A stretch of 13,600 nt of DNA, taken from contig SKVC01000113.1 of assembly GCA_007129655.1 (NCBI GenBank), positions 1 to 13,600 of the forward strand, read 5' to 3'. Below the pieces are notes generated by a model. It saw only the letters and a list, made by a program, of their open reading frames with translations. It made no database searches and was not told where the DNA came from. Shown here one piece after another: positions 6,177 through 13,484 of the stretch; positions within the stretch are counted from its first letter, which is position 1, and each line of letters begins with the position of its first letter. The position numbers were made by a program, and so were the translations under genes. This stretch comes from Thermoplasmata archaeon (GTDB lineage: Archaea; Thermoplasmatota; Thermoplasmata; Halarchaeoplasmatales; Halarchaeoplasmataceae).

Positions 6177-6758
6177 CTATATCTGCTCGAAGCCTTTAAG
6201 GAATGCTTTTTCGTTGATCTCCATAAAGCGCTCGGGGACACTCTGTCTTACAGAATCCAACATCTCCTCTTTGGACATGGGTAATACTCCGGTGGCTGTG
6301 AGTGCGCCCACCATCACTATGTTCTGTGTGATCGCCGCACCTGCTTCTATGGCAAGTTTTCTAGCATCCATCTTGACGAATTTATCCGTAACTTCATCCA
6401 GTGCTTTGTAGATCTCACCGATATCCGGATATGTCTGTTTGCCTGTACTCACAGTAAACGGAACTATGGGTGCTGTGTTGGTAACAACCCAAGTATCTTC
6501 GGATGCCTTGCTGATGGCACGATATGTCTCGATAGGTTCAAAACCGAGAATGACGTCTGCATCTCCGTCGCCTATCAACGGGCTGTAAACCTTTTCTCCC
6601 AATTTAACGGTAGTAACTACAACGCCTCCACGCTGAGCCATACCGTGAACCTCGCTCATGAATACATCCAAACCTTTGGCCATGGCCGCCTTTCCTATAA
6701 CCTGTGATGAGGTCAATATTCCCTGACCTCCTACGCCGACTATCTCTATATTGGTCAT
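6177..6758 (-). CDS. iorB: Indolepyruvate:ferredoxin oxidoreductase, beta (gamma-type) subunit
   Basis: A 193-residue protein, full family length. It opens with the conserved IVGVGGQGIL (residues 6-15) and has the SEVHGMAQRGG stretch near residues 35-45, both signatures of the gamma-type domain of 2-oxoacid:ferredoxin oxidoreductases. In IorB this domain completes the enzyme with IorA, which oxidises indolepyruvate, phenylpyruvate and hydroxyphenylpyruvate (transaminated Trp, Phe, Tyr) to aryl-acetyl-CoA with reduced ferredoxin. The enzyme is cytoplasmic. The start at ATG 6758 is well supported: AGGAGGTGA at 6765-6773 lies six bases upstream, inside the iorA 3' end, and iorA stops one base before this gene starts. 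Confidence 0.95.
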   Translation of the reverse strand: MTNIEIVGVGGQGILTSSQVIGKAAMAKGLDVFMSEVHGMAQRGGVVVTTVKLGEKVYSPLIGDGDADVILGFEPIETYRAISKASEDTWVVTNTAPIVPFTVSTGKQTYPDIGEIYKALDEVTDKFVKMDARKLAIEAGAAITQNIVMVGALTATGVLPMSKEEMLDSVRQSVPERFMEINEKAFLKGFEQI

Positions 6759-6759
6759 C

Positions 6760-8598
6760 TCATTTCACCTCCTGAATTATGGCATCGAAAGGACATACCT
6801 GTGCACACTGGCCGCATCCGATACACAATGTAGCGTTGATGCTGACAACATCCCCATCCCTGACCAATGCTGTACATCCGAATTTATCCGTACAAACATG
6901 GCACTGTGTACATACCTCTTTATCGATCACGTAAAGCGGTTCCTTTATCTTACCTTCTTCGATCAGTACGCAAGCATGCTTGGGTATGACCACTGCGATC
7001 CCGGGATGTTCGATGGCCTTTCTGAACACTTCAGTTGTTTTCTCTATGTCGAAGGGATCCACGGTTTCGACGAATTCAACGCCGGCTCCTCTTGCTAGAT
7101 TCTCTATAGACAGCATCGGTGCGGGATCGCCCATACCGGTTATACCTGTTCCCGGATGTGGCTGATGTCCGGTCATGGCCGTCGTTCTATTGTCCATTAT
7201 GACGTATACAAAATCATGCTGATTGTAAACTCCACTTACCAGTGCCGGTAAGCCGGAATGGAAGAACGTTGAATCTCCTAGGAACGCAAACACTTTCTGG
7301 TCGGTATTCTTAGAAAAACCTCCTGCGGCACCGACGCTGGAGCCCATGCACAACAAGAAATCAGCCATATTCATAGGGTCCTGTATACCCAGCGTGTAAC
7401 AGCCGATATCAGTTGAGAAAACAGCCTCCTTCTTACCCAAAGCGCGCTTCACCGCATAGTAAGTCGCTCGGTGAGGGCATCCCGGACATAATGAAGGTGG
7501 TCTGGTCGGCAATGAAAATTCTTTTGGTTTGAGTGACTCGTCCTTTACATCAAGCTCAAGGAGTTCTGAGATAGCTTTCATAACTATATCCGGATTGTAT
7601 TCGTAAAGACGCGAGAAATGTCCCGTGTGTTTACCATATATCTCCAATTTCGGATTGACTTCTTTAGCTATCTGAGTTATCTTGTCCTCTAAAAATGGTT
7701 CCAATTCTTCTACCACCAACACACGCTTTGCGTCCTTTATGAATTTGGAAACCTTATCCTTCGGGAAAGGATTGGTCATCCCGAGTTTCAATATCTTTAC
7801 CGATAGATCATGAACTTCCTTCGCCTCGAGAGCGTAGTTAAATCCAGCTCCAGAAGAGACTATATGTAGTTCCGGTTCTTTACCATCATATTCTATAGTG
7901 AATGGAGACTCCTCGGATAACGGCTCCGCCTCCTTCATATGATTCAAGAGCCTAGGATGATTATTTATCGCCGTCGACGGTACCGCCACGAATCGTCCCG
8001 GTTCCTTTTCAAAATGTCCTTTTTTAGCCGGTGGTTTCAACTCCCCGAAGGTGACAATTCCTCTTGCGTGATTTATCCTTGTGGTAGTTCGTACTAGTAC
8101 CGGCAATTCCAGTTTCTCCGAAAGGTCGAAGGCGTGTTTTACCATCTCTTTGGCTTCCTGAGGTGTGGTTGGCTCAAGCATCGGTATGTTTCCTAGCAAA
8201 GAGTAGTAACGATTATCCTGCTCATTCTGGCTCGAGTGCACCGAAGGATCACCGGCAGCCACTATCACCAGGCCAGCACGGGTACCGCAGTACATCAATG
8301 TCATAAGGGCATCGGCGGCAACATTCACACCAACGTGCTTCATCCACACCATGGAACGAACTCCGGATACTGCTGCAGCTGCTCCAACTTCCAGGGCAAC
8401 CTTTTCGTTAGCTGAGTACTCAAAGTACATACCATATTCCTTGGCCACTTTTTCAAAAGTATTACCGATCTCAGAAGATGGTGTTCCGGGATAAGTAGAC
8501 CCATGGCCTATTCCCGCTTCCATGGCACCCCGCACTATTGCTTCATTACCTAAAAGTAGTATCTTCTTGCCGGGTTCGTCATCGAGGAGTTCTTTCAT
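6760..8598 (-). CDS. iorA: Indolepyruvate:ferredoxin oxidoreductase, alpha subunit
   Basis: A 612-residue subunit, typical length. In order: an alpha-type pyrimidine-binding domain (about 12-190; STYPGTPSSE, with YSANEKVALE near 61-70), a transketolase-C-like domain (about 240-350), and the thiamine-diphosphate domain (about 365-545) with CPGC at 371-374, GDST at 441-444 and N470 in MDNRTTAMTG. The C-terminal ferredoxin domain has cysteines 563, 566, 569, 575 and 592, 595, 598, 602, ligands for two 4Fe-4S clusters. The first cluster ends FGCTAL, without the proline commonly found after the last cysteine. The enzyme converts aryl pyruvates and CoA to aryl-acetyl-CoA, CO2 and reduced ferredoxin in amino-acid fermentation. 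The start at ATG 8598 has AGGTGG six bases upstream, overlapping the porB stop. iorB follows after one base. Confidence 0.97.
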   Translation of the reverse strand: MKELLDDEPGKKILLLGNEAIVRGAMEAGIGHGSTYPGTPSSEIGNTFEKVAKEYGMYFEYSANEKVALEVGAAAAVSGVRSMVWMKHVGVNVAADALMTLMYCGTRAGLVIVAAGDPSVHSSQNEQDNRYYSLLGNIPMLEPTTPQEAKEMVKHAFDLSEKLELPVLVRTTTRINHARGIVTFGELKPPAKKGHFEKEPGRFVAVPSTAINNHPRLLNHMKEAEPLSEESPFTIEYDGKEPELHIVSSGAGFNYALEAKEVHDLSVKILKLGMTNPFPKDKVSKFIKDAKRVLVVEELEPFLEDKITQIAKEVNPKLEIYGKHTGHFSRLYEYNPDIVMKAISELLELDVKDESLKPKEFSLPTRPPSLCPGCPHRATYYAVKRALGKKEAVFSTDIGCYTLGIQDPMNMADFLLCMGSSVGAAGGFSKNTDQKVFAFLGDSTFFHSGLPALVSGVYNQHDFVYVIMDNRTTAMTGHQPHPGTGITGMGDPAPMLSIENLARGAGVEFVETVDPFDIEKTTEVFRKAIEHPGIAVVIPKHACVLIEEGKIKEPLYVIDKEVCTQCHVCTDKFGCTALVRDGDVVSINATLCIGCGQCAQVCPFDAIIQEVK

Positions 8599-8608
8599 TT
8601 TTAACCAC

Positions 8609-9505
8609 CTATTCCTTGGTAAATTTTTCCTTTTTCTGAAGTAATTCCCATTCTCGGTCTACATTTTCCTGGATCAATTCAACTTCTTCGGTAGGAAGAT
8701 GTCTAAATCTTCCCTGTAGTTTGAGGTAATCTCTTACAGGAACCTTCTTCTTGGGTTTTTTGTAGATGTTGTAAACGCCGTTCTCTATTTCGTAAAGAGG
8801 GAATACACATGTTTCAAATGCAAGTTTGGCGAGTTTTACAGTATCTGATGGATCAGATCTCCAGCCTGTTGGACAAGGTGCATATATATGGATGAATTTC
8901 GGTCCTGGAATGTCCTTTGCCTTTTGGATCTTCTCGATCATGATCTCCGGGTAAGCTATGCTTACCGTAGCAGTATAGGGTATTCCGTGGGCGTTCATTA
9001 TCTCCATCATATTCTTCTTAGGATTCTTCTTCCACGCCTTTTCACTACCTACGGGTGTAGTGGTTGTCCATGCACCATATGGCGTTTCACCACTTCTCTG
9101 GATACCTGTGTTCATGTAAGCTTCGTTGTCGTACATTATCTGTATTGTGTCGGTACCCCTTTCGACACAGCCTGAAAGTGCCTGGATACCGATATCTGCA
9201 GTACCACCGTCTCCGGCGAAACCAGCGACTGTTATCTCCCGCGGATCTATTCCTTTGGCGTTAAGTGCCGCTCTAACTCCCGAAGATGCTGCGCCCGTTG
9301 CTTCAAAAGCGTTGTACAGTAGAGGGATATCCAGATTTCTGGAAGGATAAACTCCGGGTATGACAGCCCAGCAACATGCTGGAATGTTTATTATAGTGTT
9401 TTTACCCAGTGCTTTTAGTACATATCTCATCGCGTTTCCTGCACCGCAACCCGGGCAAGCCGTAGTTCCCTGAAACATCAATTCTTTTTCTGGTATTTTT
9501 GCCAT
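8609..9505 (-). CDS. porB: Pyruvate:ferredoxin oxidoreductase, beta subunit (thiamine-diphosphate subunit)
   Basis: A 298-residue subunit, normal for archaeal PorB. Cluster cysteines are C17 and C20 in TACPGCG, one of C44/C45 in IPACCWAV, and C211 in YAPCPTGW. Thiamine diphosphate binding is shown by AGDGGTADIG (97-106) and DNEAYMNTGIQRS (126-138); TPYGAWTTTTPVG follows, all close to pyruvate-type beta subunits. With PorA it decarboxylates pyruvate to acetyl-CoA and passes electrons through its 4Fe-4S cluster to PorD and ferredoxin. The start at ATG 9505 has GGAGG at 9514-9518, eight bases upstream and within porA; longer in-frame starts at 9520 or 9550 would put that site inside the gene. 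A 2-ketoisovalerate-specific (VOR) enzyme is the main alternative. Confidence 0.94.
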   Translation of the reverse strand: MAKIPEKELMFQGTTACPGCGAGNAMRYVLKALGKNTIINIPACCWAVIPGVYPSRNLDIPLLYNAFEATGAASSGVRAALNAKGIDPREITVAGFAGDGGTADIGIQALSGCVERGTDTIQIMYDNEAYMNTGIQRSGETPYGAWTTTTPVGSEKAWKKNPKKNMMEIMNAHGIPYTATVSIAYPEIMIEKIQKAKDIPGPKFIHIYAPCPTGWRSDPSDTVKLAKLAFETCVFPLYEIENGVYNIYKKPKKKVPVRDYLKLQGRFRHLPTEEVELIQENVDREWELLQKKEKFTKE

Positions 9506-9507
9506 TT

Positions 9508-10701
9508 TTATCGCCTCCATCTTTCCTGGTTGATTCGAAGGTCGACCCATTCGATCTCTTTGTCTAATCCTTTATCCTGCAGTGAAATCGCATCCAACAT
9601 TATGTTTTTAAGTATCTTCGGAGTCAGATCACGACCTCCTAGGCCAACGATGTAATCCTTGAGTATCAAGTCTCTGTGGCCGTAGAGAGCGTCCTTTATC
9701 TCCCTAGCGGCGTCACCACCGTGACCGAAGGTATAGCTACGATCCATTACTCCGACTACGTTAACGCCCTTGGTTATCTCTCTGAATTTCTCCACCGGGA
9801 AAGGTCTAAATGTTCGTAATCTGGCCAGGCCGACATTGTGTCCTTCTTTTCTGAGCTCATCGATCACATCCTTGGATGTACTGGATATCGAACCCATGGT
9901 CACTATAAGAACATCTACACCATCGGTTTTGTACTCTTCGATGAGTCCTCCGTTGTCATTTCCAAAGATCTCTGTAAATTCCTTATTGACTTTCTCTATT
10001 TTCTCAGGTGCTTTTTCGAAGGCCTCAGCGATCTTGTATCTGAAATCCATATACCAGTCGGGCATTCCCAGAGAACCAAAACCGAATGGTCTTTCAACGT
10101 CCAGTTTATACTCGGGATCATATGGTGGCAAGAATTCATCCACCAGTTCCTGATCGTATATCTCTACGGGTTCCTTGGTATGACTCAATATGAAGGCATC
10201 CTCTACCACCATTGCGGGCAACATTATGTCAGCGTCCTCGCATATCTTAAATGCCATGATTACGCTATCTAAAACTTCTTGATTATTCTCACAGAAGAAT
10301 TGTAACTGGCCTGTTCCTTTTTGTGCTAGGGTGTCATGATGATCGGCCCATACGCTCCATGGTGGTCCCATGGCTCTGTTGATATTGGTCATCACCACAG
10401 GCAATCTTGCACCGGATGCCCATATTAACAATTCGTGCATCAGTGCGAGTCCATGGGCAGATGATGCTGTGTAAGCTCTAGCTCCGGCGTTGGATGCTGC
10501 GATACAAGCCGCCATGGCGGAATGCTCACTCTCTACTTTTACATATTCCGAGTCCATCTCACCATTGGAAACCAATTCGGCTATCTTTTCTACTACCTCC
10601 GTTTGAGGTGTGATCGGGTAAGCCGCTACCACTTCGACTCTGGAAAGTTTAGCGCCGTAGGCGGCTGCAAAATTACCGGAAACGATCTTCATTTCAGACA
10701 T
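9508..10701 (-). CDS. porA: Pyruvate:ferredoxin oxidoreductase, alpha subunit
   Basis: A 397-residue subunit, the usual length. The pyrimidine-binding domain (about 5-235) carries AAYPITPQTEVVE (26-38) and VESEHSAMAACIAASNAGARAY-type residues. AMGPPWSVWADHHD and DAFILSHTKEPVEI are conserved in POR and VOR alpha subunits. A transketolase-C-like domain (about 250-365; VTMGSISS, GVMDRSYTFGHGG) follows. It pairs with PorB to form the active site for pyruvate. ATG 10701 is preceded by AGGAGG at 10708-10713, six bases upstream; an upstream in-frame start at 10731 is less likely. The start lies inside porD (eight-base overlap) and the stop is two bases before porB, so the three genes are probably translated together. 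Confidence 0.95.
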   Translation of the reverse strand: MSEMKIVSGNFAAAYGAKLSRVEVVAAYPITPQTEVVEKIAELVSNGEMDSEYVKVESEHSAMAACIAASNAGARAYTASSAHGLALMHELLIWASGARLPVVMTNINRAMGPPWSVWADHHDTLAQKGTGQLQFFCENNQEVLDSVIMAFKICEDADIMLPAMVVEDAFILSHTKEPVEIYDQELVDEFLPPYDPEYKLDVERPFGFGSLGMPDWYMDFRYKIAEAFEKAPEKIEKVNKEFTEIFGNDNGGLIEEYKTDGVDVLIVTMGSISSTSKDVIDELRKEGHNVGLARLRTFRPFPVEKFREITKGVNVVGVMDRSYTFGHGGDAAREIKDALYGHRDLILKDYIVGLGGRDLTPKILKNIMLDAISLQDKGLDKEIEWVDLRINQERWRR

Positions 10702-11005
10702 AGTCTTCCTCCTTTTCCATAACAATCGCATCTACGGGACATTCCTTAGCACATATTCCGCAACCCTTGCAGAAGTCGTAATCTACTTCTGCTCCATCCT
10801 CCTTGACATGGATGGATACATCCGGGCAGAACTTCCAACAGATACCACATTTGATACACTTTTCGTTATCAACTATAGGTCTCAATGTCCTCCAACTACC
10901 GGTCTTTGTCATCAGATAAGATGGGCAGTCGGTGATCAACGTAAGCGGTACATCCCTATGGTCCTTAGGGTCTATAACTATTCTATAAACTTCTTCTTTA
11001 CTCAA
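10694..11005 (-). CDS. porD: Pyruvate:ferredoxin oxidoreductase, delta subunit (2[4Fe-4S] ferredoxin-like)
   Basis: A 103-residue electron-transfer subunit. After the PorD-specific stretch KTGSWRTLRPIVD (34-46) come two complete 4Fe-4S motifs: C50, C53, C56, C60 (CIKCGICWKFCP) and C79, C82, C85, C89 (CKGCGICAKECP). It carries electrons from the PorB cluster to external ferredoxin. The start is a TTG at 11005, giving [15 protein letters not shown] lies five bases before it at 11011-11016, and the length then fits the family. The longer frame back to 11092 would run far into porG and has no homologous look. It overlaps porG by eight bases and porA by eight bases. Confidence 0.93.
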   Translation of the reverse strand: MSKEEVYRIVIDPKDHRDVPLTLITDCPSYLMTKTGSWRTLRPIVDNEKCIKCGICWKFCPDVSIHVKEDGAEVDYDFCKGCGICAKECPVDAIVMEKEEDYV

Positions 11006-11564
11006 TCTTCTCACCTCTAACTTCGTTGTAAGCCTGTTCAGTGGCCTTTGCATTTTCTTCCTTCTTTGCTGGAGCGTTCTCTTTAACCACATCGATAAGT
11101 GATTTGATCTTGACCATCCCTGTAGCTTTTACAACCGCTCCTAGAATTGCAGTATTAACGATGGGTGCAACCTTGGAGCCAAGCCTATGCTGCACTGCGA
11201 TGCTGCTGGCATCCACGGTATACACAGGATTGTCAACACCGAGAGTTTTTTTCATCTCCTCCGGTGATTTACCTGTATTAAGTATTACCTTACCTTCCGT
11301 TTTTAGCCCTGCAGTTACGTCAACGGCATCCAATAATGCCATGTCCATAACTATCACAACATCCGGTTCATGGATCTGCGCCTTATTACGCACTGCCTTA
11401 CTGTCTATCCTGGTAAAAGCAGTTACAGGGGCTCCTCGTCGCTCAACGCCGTACATAGGAAAAGCCTGTACGTCGTTTCCTTCGTTGAAGGCAGCCTTGG
11501 CAAGGAATTCCGATGCTGTAACCGCACCTTGACCACCTCTTCCGTGAAATCTGATTTCTATCAT
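10998..11564 (-). CDS. porG: Pyruvate:ferredoxin oxidoreductase, gamma subunit
   Basis: A 188-residue subunit, first gene of the operon. [13 protein letters not shown] (5-17) and [16 protein letters not shown] (35-50) are hallmark motifs of POR/VOR gamma subunits, which contribute to CoA binding and assembly of the complex. The C-terminal 25 residues are lysine- and glutamate-rich and probably surface-exposed. ATG 11564 is preceded by AGGTG at 11572-11576, seven bases away. That site can pair with CACCT just upstream in the leader, giving a small hairpin that may affect initiation. In Thermococcales one PorG serves both POR and VOR; here no second set is seen in the window. Confidence 0.95.
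11011..11016 (-). promoter_or_regulatory. Ribosome binding site deciding the TTG start of porD
   Basis: Minus-strand AGGTGA, five bases before TTG 11005 and inside the 3' end of porG. No ATG is available near this position in the porD frame, so this site is the main reason to accept a TTG start. Confidence 0.65.
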
Positions 11565-11571
11565 CTAAAAG

Positions 11572-11586
11572 CACCTATTTGAGGTG
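11572..11586 (-). promoter_or_regulatory. Leader hairpin covering the porG ribosome binding site
   Basis: In the minus-strand leader, CACCT-CAAAT-AGGTG forms a five-base-pair stem with a five-base loop. Its 3' arm is the AGGTG ribosome binding site. If the transcript starts near 11598 the hairpin is in the mRNA and could limit ribosome access to the first gene of the operon. The stem is short, so this is a modest signal. Confidence 0.3.
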
Positions 11587-11620
11587 TAAGATTGGGTATT
11601 ATAATAGGTTTTTGGAGGGA

Positions 11621-11628
11621 TATAGAAA
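11621..11628 (-). promoter_or_regulatory. Probable TATA box of the POR-IOR operon
   Basis: Minus-strand TTTCTATA is centred about 60 bases before porG ATG 11564, predicting a start near 11598 and a leader of about 34 bases that keeps the ribosome binding site. A second candidate, TATTATAATA at 11597-11606, would start transcription within the ribosome binding site and is less likely. Confidence 0.4.
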
Positions 11629-11643
11629 AAGAGGGGAAGAGGT

Positions 11644-11754
11644 TTAGAATACGACCTGCCGATATTCTAGCTCGATTTCATCTTTATGTTCTCCTCGGTT
11701 ATCTGTGATTTCTTCATAAGATTCCCTCGTATCCTCTGGAGGATTTTCCACCAT
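11644..11754 (-). CDS. Possible 36-residue acidic small protein
   Basis: An ATG at 11754 opens a 36-codon frame ending in TAA at 11644. The product (starting MVENPPEDTRESYEE) is acidic and has no cysteine or membrane helix. GGTGG lies four bases before the ATG, closer than ideal. It begins 28 bases after the stop of the small membrane protein gene in the same direction, so it could be the last gene of the hydrolase operon. No family recognised; chance ORF is a fair alternative. Confidence 0.25.
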   Translation of the reverse strand: MVENPPEDTRESYEEITDNRGEHKDEIELEYRQVVF

Positions 11755-11782
11755 TAAGCCACCGCCGTCGGAAGATCAGTGA

Positions 11783-11977
11783 TCAACTATCTTTGGAAGG
11801 CATTTGTGAATATCCCATTTGCGTTATTATTATATTTTTAGTATTAGATATGATGTCCTGCCCACCTTGAGTTGATAGTTCCGTACCTTCGTGTATCCTC
11901 CAGAGTAAACCGGTTGCTACGAAGGCTAATAGGATTACAAAAAAAGCATCCAAGGTCTGTAAACCCATTTCGCTCAC
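11783..11977 (-). CDS. Small single-helix membrane protein of unknown function
   Basis: A 64-residue protein with one hydrophobic helix at about 9-26 (LDAFFVILLAFVATGLLW), flanked by R27 and a polar, asparagine- and serine-rich C-terminal half. The basic residues after the helix suggest the N-terminus may face out. GTG 11977 overlaps the TGA of the beta-lactamase-like gene as GTGA, implying coupled translation; ATG 11968, three codons in, is an equally plausible start. I recognise no family. Its placement suggests a partner or membrane tether for the upstream hydrolase, but that is speculation. Confidence 0.55.
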   Translation of the reverse strand: MSEMGLQTLDAFFVILLAFVATGLLWRIHEGTELSTQGGQDIISNTKNIIITQMGYSQMPSKDS

Positions 11978-13323
11978 ATCTTATGCAGTCTATACCTCTC
12001 GACGAACATGTCTATGTCGCCCTTATTCACTACGAATTCCACAGTGTTCGTTCCTCCTTCTGCATCGTGGTAGTAAAATTCGTAATCATGGACATCCTTT
12101 GCTTTCGGTATCAATATATGTGATTCTTTTTCGAGCTCTTCGATGAATTCCACCCGTAATAGACCGTCCTGCCTCTCCACCTTTGCCTTCCTCGCCCCTC
12201 TGTAGGTTTCGTACTCTCCTTCCAAAAATTTCATACGTTCCTTTCTGGCAAAGTAAGTCAGTTCCCGCCAATCTTTGCCATCTAGTATGGTGAGTAGCGC
12301 CTTACCGACGGCTTCCACTGAAGAAGACGGAGAAGTATTACAGGCTAAAATCACACCAGCGTCATCTGTAAAACCCAGATATGCCGATGCGACGGCGATC
12401 GAGCCTCCGTGACCGATGAATTTCTTGCCGTTGAAATGTTTTACACTCCAGCCGTACCCATAGCTGCCTCTTTCCCTTGGAATATGACCTTTATGGATCT
12501 CATTCAGAAACTCTTCGTCTATTATGTTGATACCTTTGAATATTCCACCGTTCATATTCATCATCAGATAGTTGACCATCTCGTCTACCGAACTCAAAAG
12601 GCCTCCTGCGGGGAAGCTCAGATCTCGTACAGGTAATTCCGTGGGAGTGGGGTCATTGTTACGAGAGAAATAGGGGGTCATAACGTCTCCCCCTTCCGGA
12701 ACAAAGGTGGACCTGTTCATCGATAATGGTGCCAATATCTCTTCTCGAACGTATTCCTCGTATGACCTACCACCTACCTTTTCTACTATCAATCCCAGTA
12801 GCTTGTAGCCCGAGTTAAAATAGAAGAATCTTTCTCCGGGCGGAGCGGCGAATTCATCTAAAGCATTGTTTATGTGCATGTAGAAATCCGCACGATCCCC
12901 CAAAGGGACTCCCCTTTCTTCCAGACCGATCAATCGAGCTATCAGTACTTCGCTCACGCCCAAAGAGGGCATGCCTGAAGAATGGGTCAACAGATGATGT
13001 ATAGTAATGGATTCATCCCAGTTCACCGGAAGATGGTCTTTAACCAAATCGTAGACACTCAATTTTCCCTCCTGAACCAACTTCATCACTGCAATAGCGG
13101 TGAACGATTTACTTATGGAACCTATACCGTAAAGTGTTTTAACGGTGGTCGGCAGATCTTTATTCAGATCTCTAGAACCAAAGCCATTTGCATAAACCAC
13201 TTCATCGCCTTCGACCAGGCCGATGCTCATACCGGGGACTTTGTTCTCTGTCATCCACCAGCTTATGAAATCTTCTATCTCTCTTTTTTGACCTTCCGGC
13301 AACTTGTTTACAGGCTCCTTCAT
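11974..13323 (-). CDS. Serine beta-lactamase/class C-like hydrolase (penicillin-binding-protein-like esterase or peptidase)
   Basis: A 449-residue protein. The catalytic domain (about 10-345) has S69-I-S-K72 (the SxxK nucleophile/base pair), Y168-F-N170 (YxN) and H305-G-G307 (the HxG third motif that replaces KTG), all in the order and spacing of the family. Other markers are LLTHSSGMPS (111-120) and PAGGLLSSVDEM (238-249). The C-terminal part (about 360-449) resembles the small beta-rich domain often appended to these enzymes. There is no signal peptide or membrane helix, so it should be cytoplasmic. Archaea lack peptidoglycan; homologues act as esterases, D-amino-acid peptidases or of unknown role. 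ATG 13323 has AGGTGA at 13329-13334 five bases upstream; GTG 13332 falls inside that site and is rejected. Shares GTGA with the downstream small membrane protein gene. Confidence 0.92.
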   Translation of the reverse strand: MKEPVNKLPEGQKREIEDFISWWMTENKVPGMSIGLVEGDEVVYANGFGSRDLNKDLPTTVKTLYGIGSISKSFTAIAVMKLVQEGKLSVYDLVKDHLPVNWDESITIHHLLTHSSGMPSLGVSEVLIARLIGLEERGVPLGDRADFYMHINNALDEFAAPPGERFFYFNSGYKLLGLIVEKVGGRSYEEYVREEILAPLSMNRSTFVPEGGDVMTPYFSRNNDPTPTELPVRDLSFPAGGLLSSVDEMVNYLMMNMNGGIFKGINIIDEEFLNEIHKGHIPRERGSYGYGWSVKHFNGKKFIGHGGSIAVASAYLGFTDDAGVILACNTSPSSSVEAVGKALLTILDGKDWRELTYFARKERMKFLEGEYETYRGARKAKVERQDGLLRVEFIEELEKESHILIPKAKDVHDYEFYYHDAEGGTNTVEFVVNKGDIDMFVERYRLHKM

Positions 13324-13389
13324 ATATCTCACCTATACCGCAGATAAAACAGGTGGTATATGGTTTTTTCTTTTCTTAGATGATAATAC

Positions 13390-13397
13390 TTTTAAAT
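13390..13397 (-). promoter_or_regulatory. Candidate TATA box for the beta-lactamase-like operon
   Basis: Minus-strand ATTTAAAA is centred about 70 bases before ATG 13323, predicting a start near 13367 and a leader of about 44 bases. The 161-bp gap 13324-13484 is shared with the divergent gene on the plus strand. Confidence 0.35.
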
Positions 13398-13434
13398 TCT
13401 ATCCACATGTTCGAAAAATAAAATCACCAAAAGA

Positions 13435-13443
13435 TATATATAT
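13435..13443 (+). promoter_or_regulatory. TATA box for the rightward secreted-protein gene
   Basis: TATATATAT is centred 46 bases before ATG 13485. It predicts a start near 13466 and a leader of about 19 bases that still includes the GGTGA ribosome binding site at 13474-13478. Confidence 0.5.
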
Positions 13444-13484
13444 GCTGTACTCAGATAAGAATAATAATAAGATGGTGAGATAAA

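Noticed and set aside
8609..11564. Reading the four-subunit enzyme as 2-ketoisovalerate (VOR) or 2-oxoglutarate (KOR) oxidoreductase
   Set aside because: KOR is unlikely from the subunit set and the separate delta ferredoxin. VOR cannot be fully excluded, but the beta-subunit motifs around DNEAYMNTGIQRS and TPYGAWTTTTPVG look pyruvate-type.
11974..13323. Antibiotic-resistance beta-lactamase
   Set aside because: SxxK, YxN and HxG are present, but there is no export signal and the host looks archaeal. The broad class C-like hydrolase family is the safer call.
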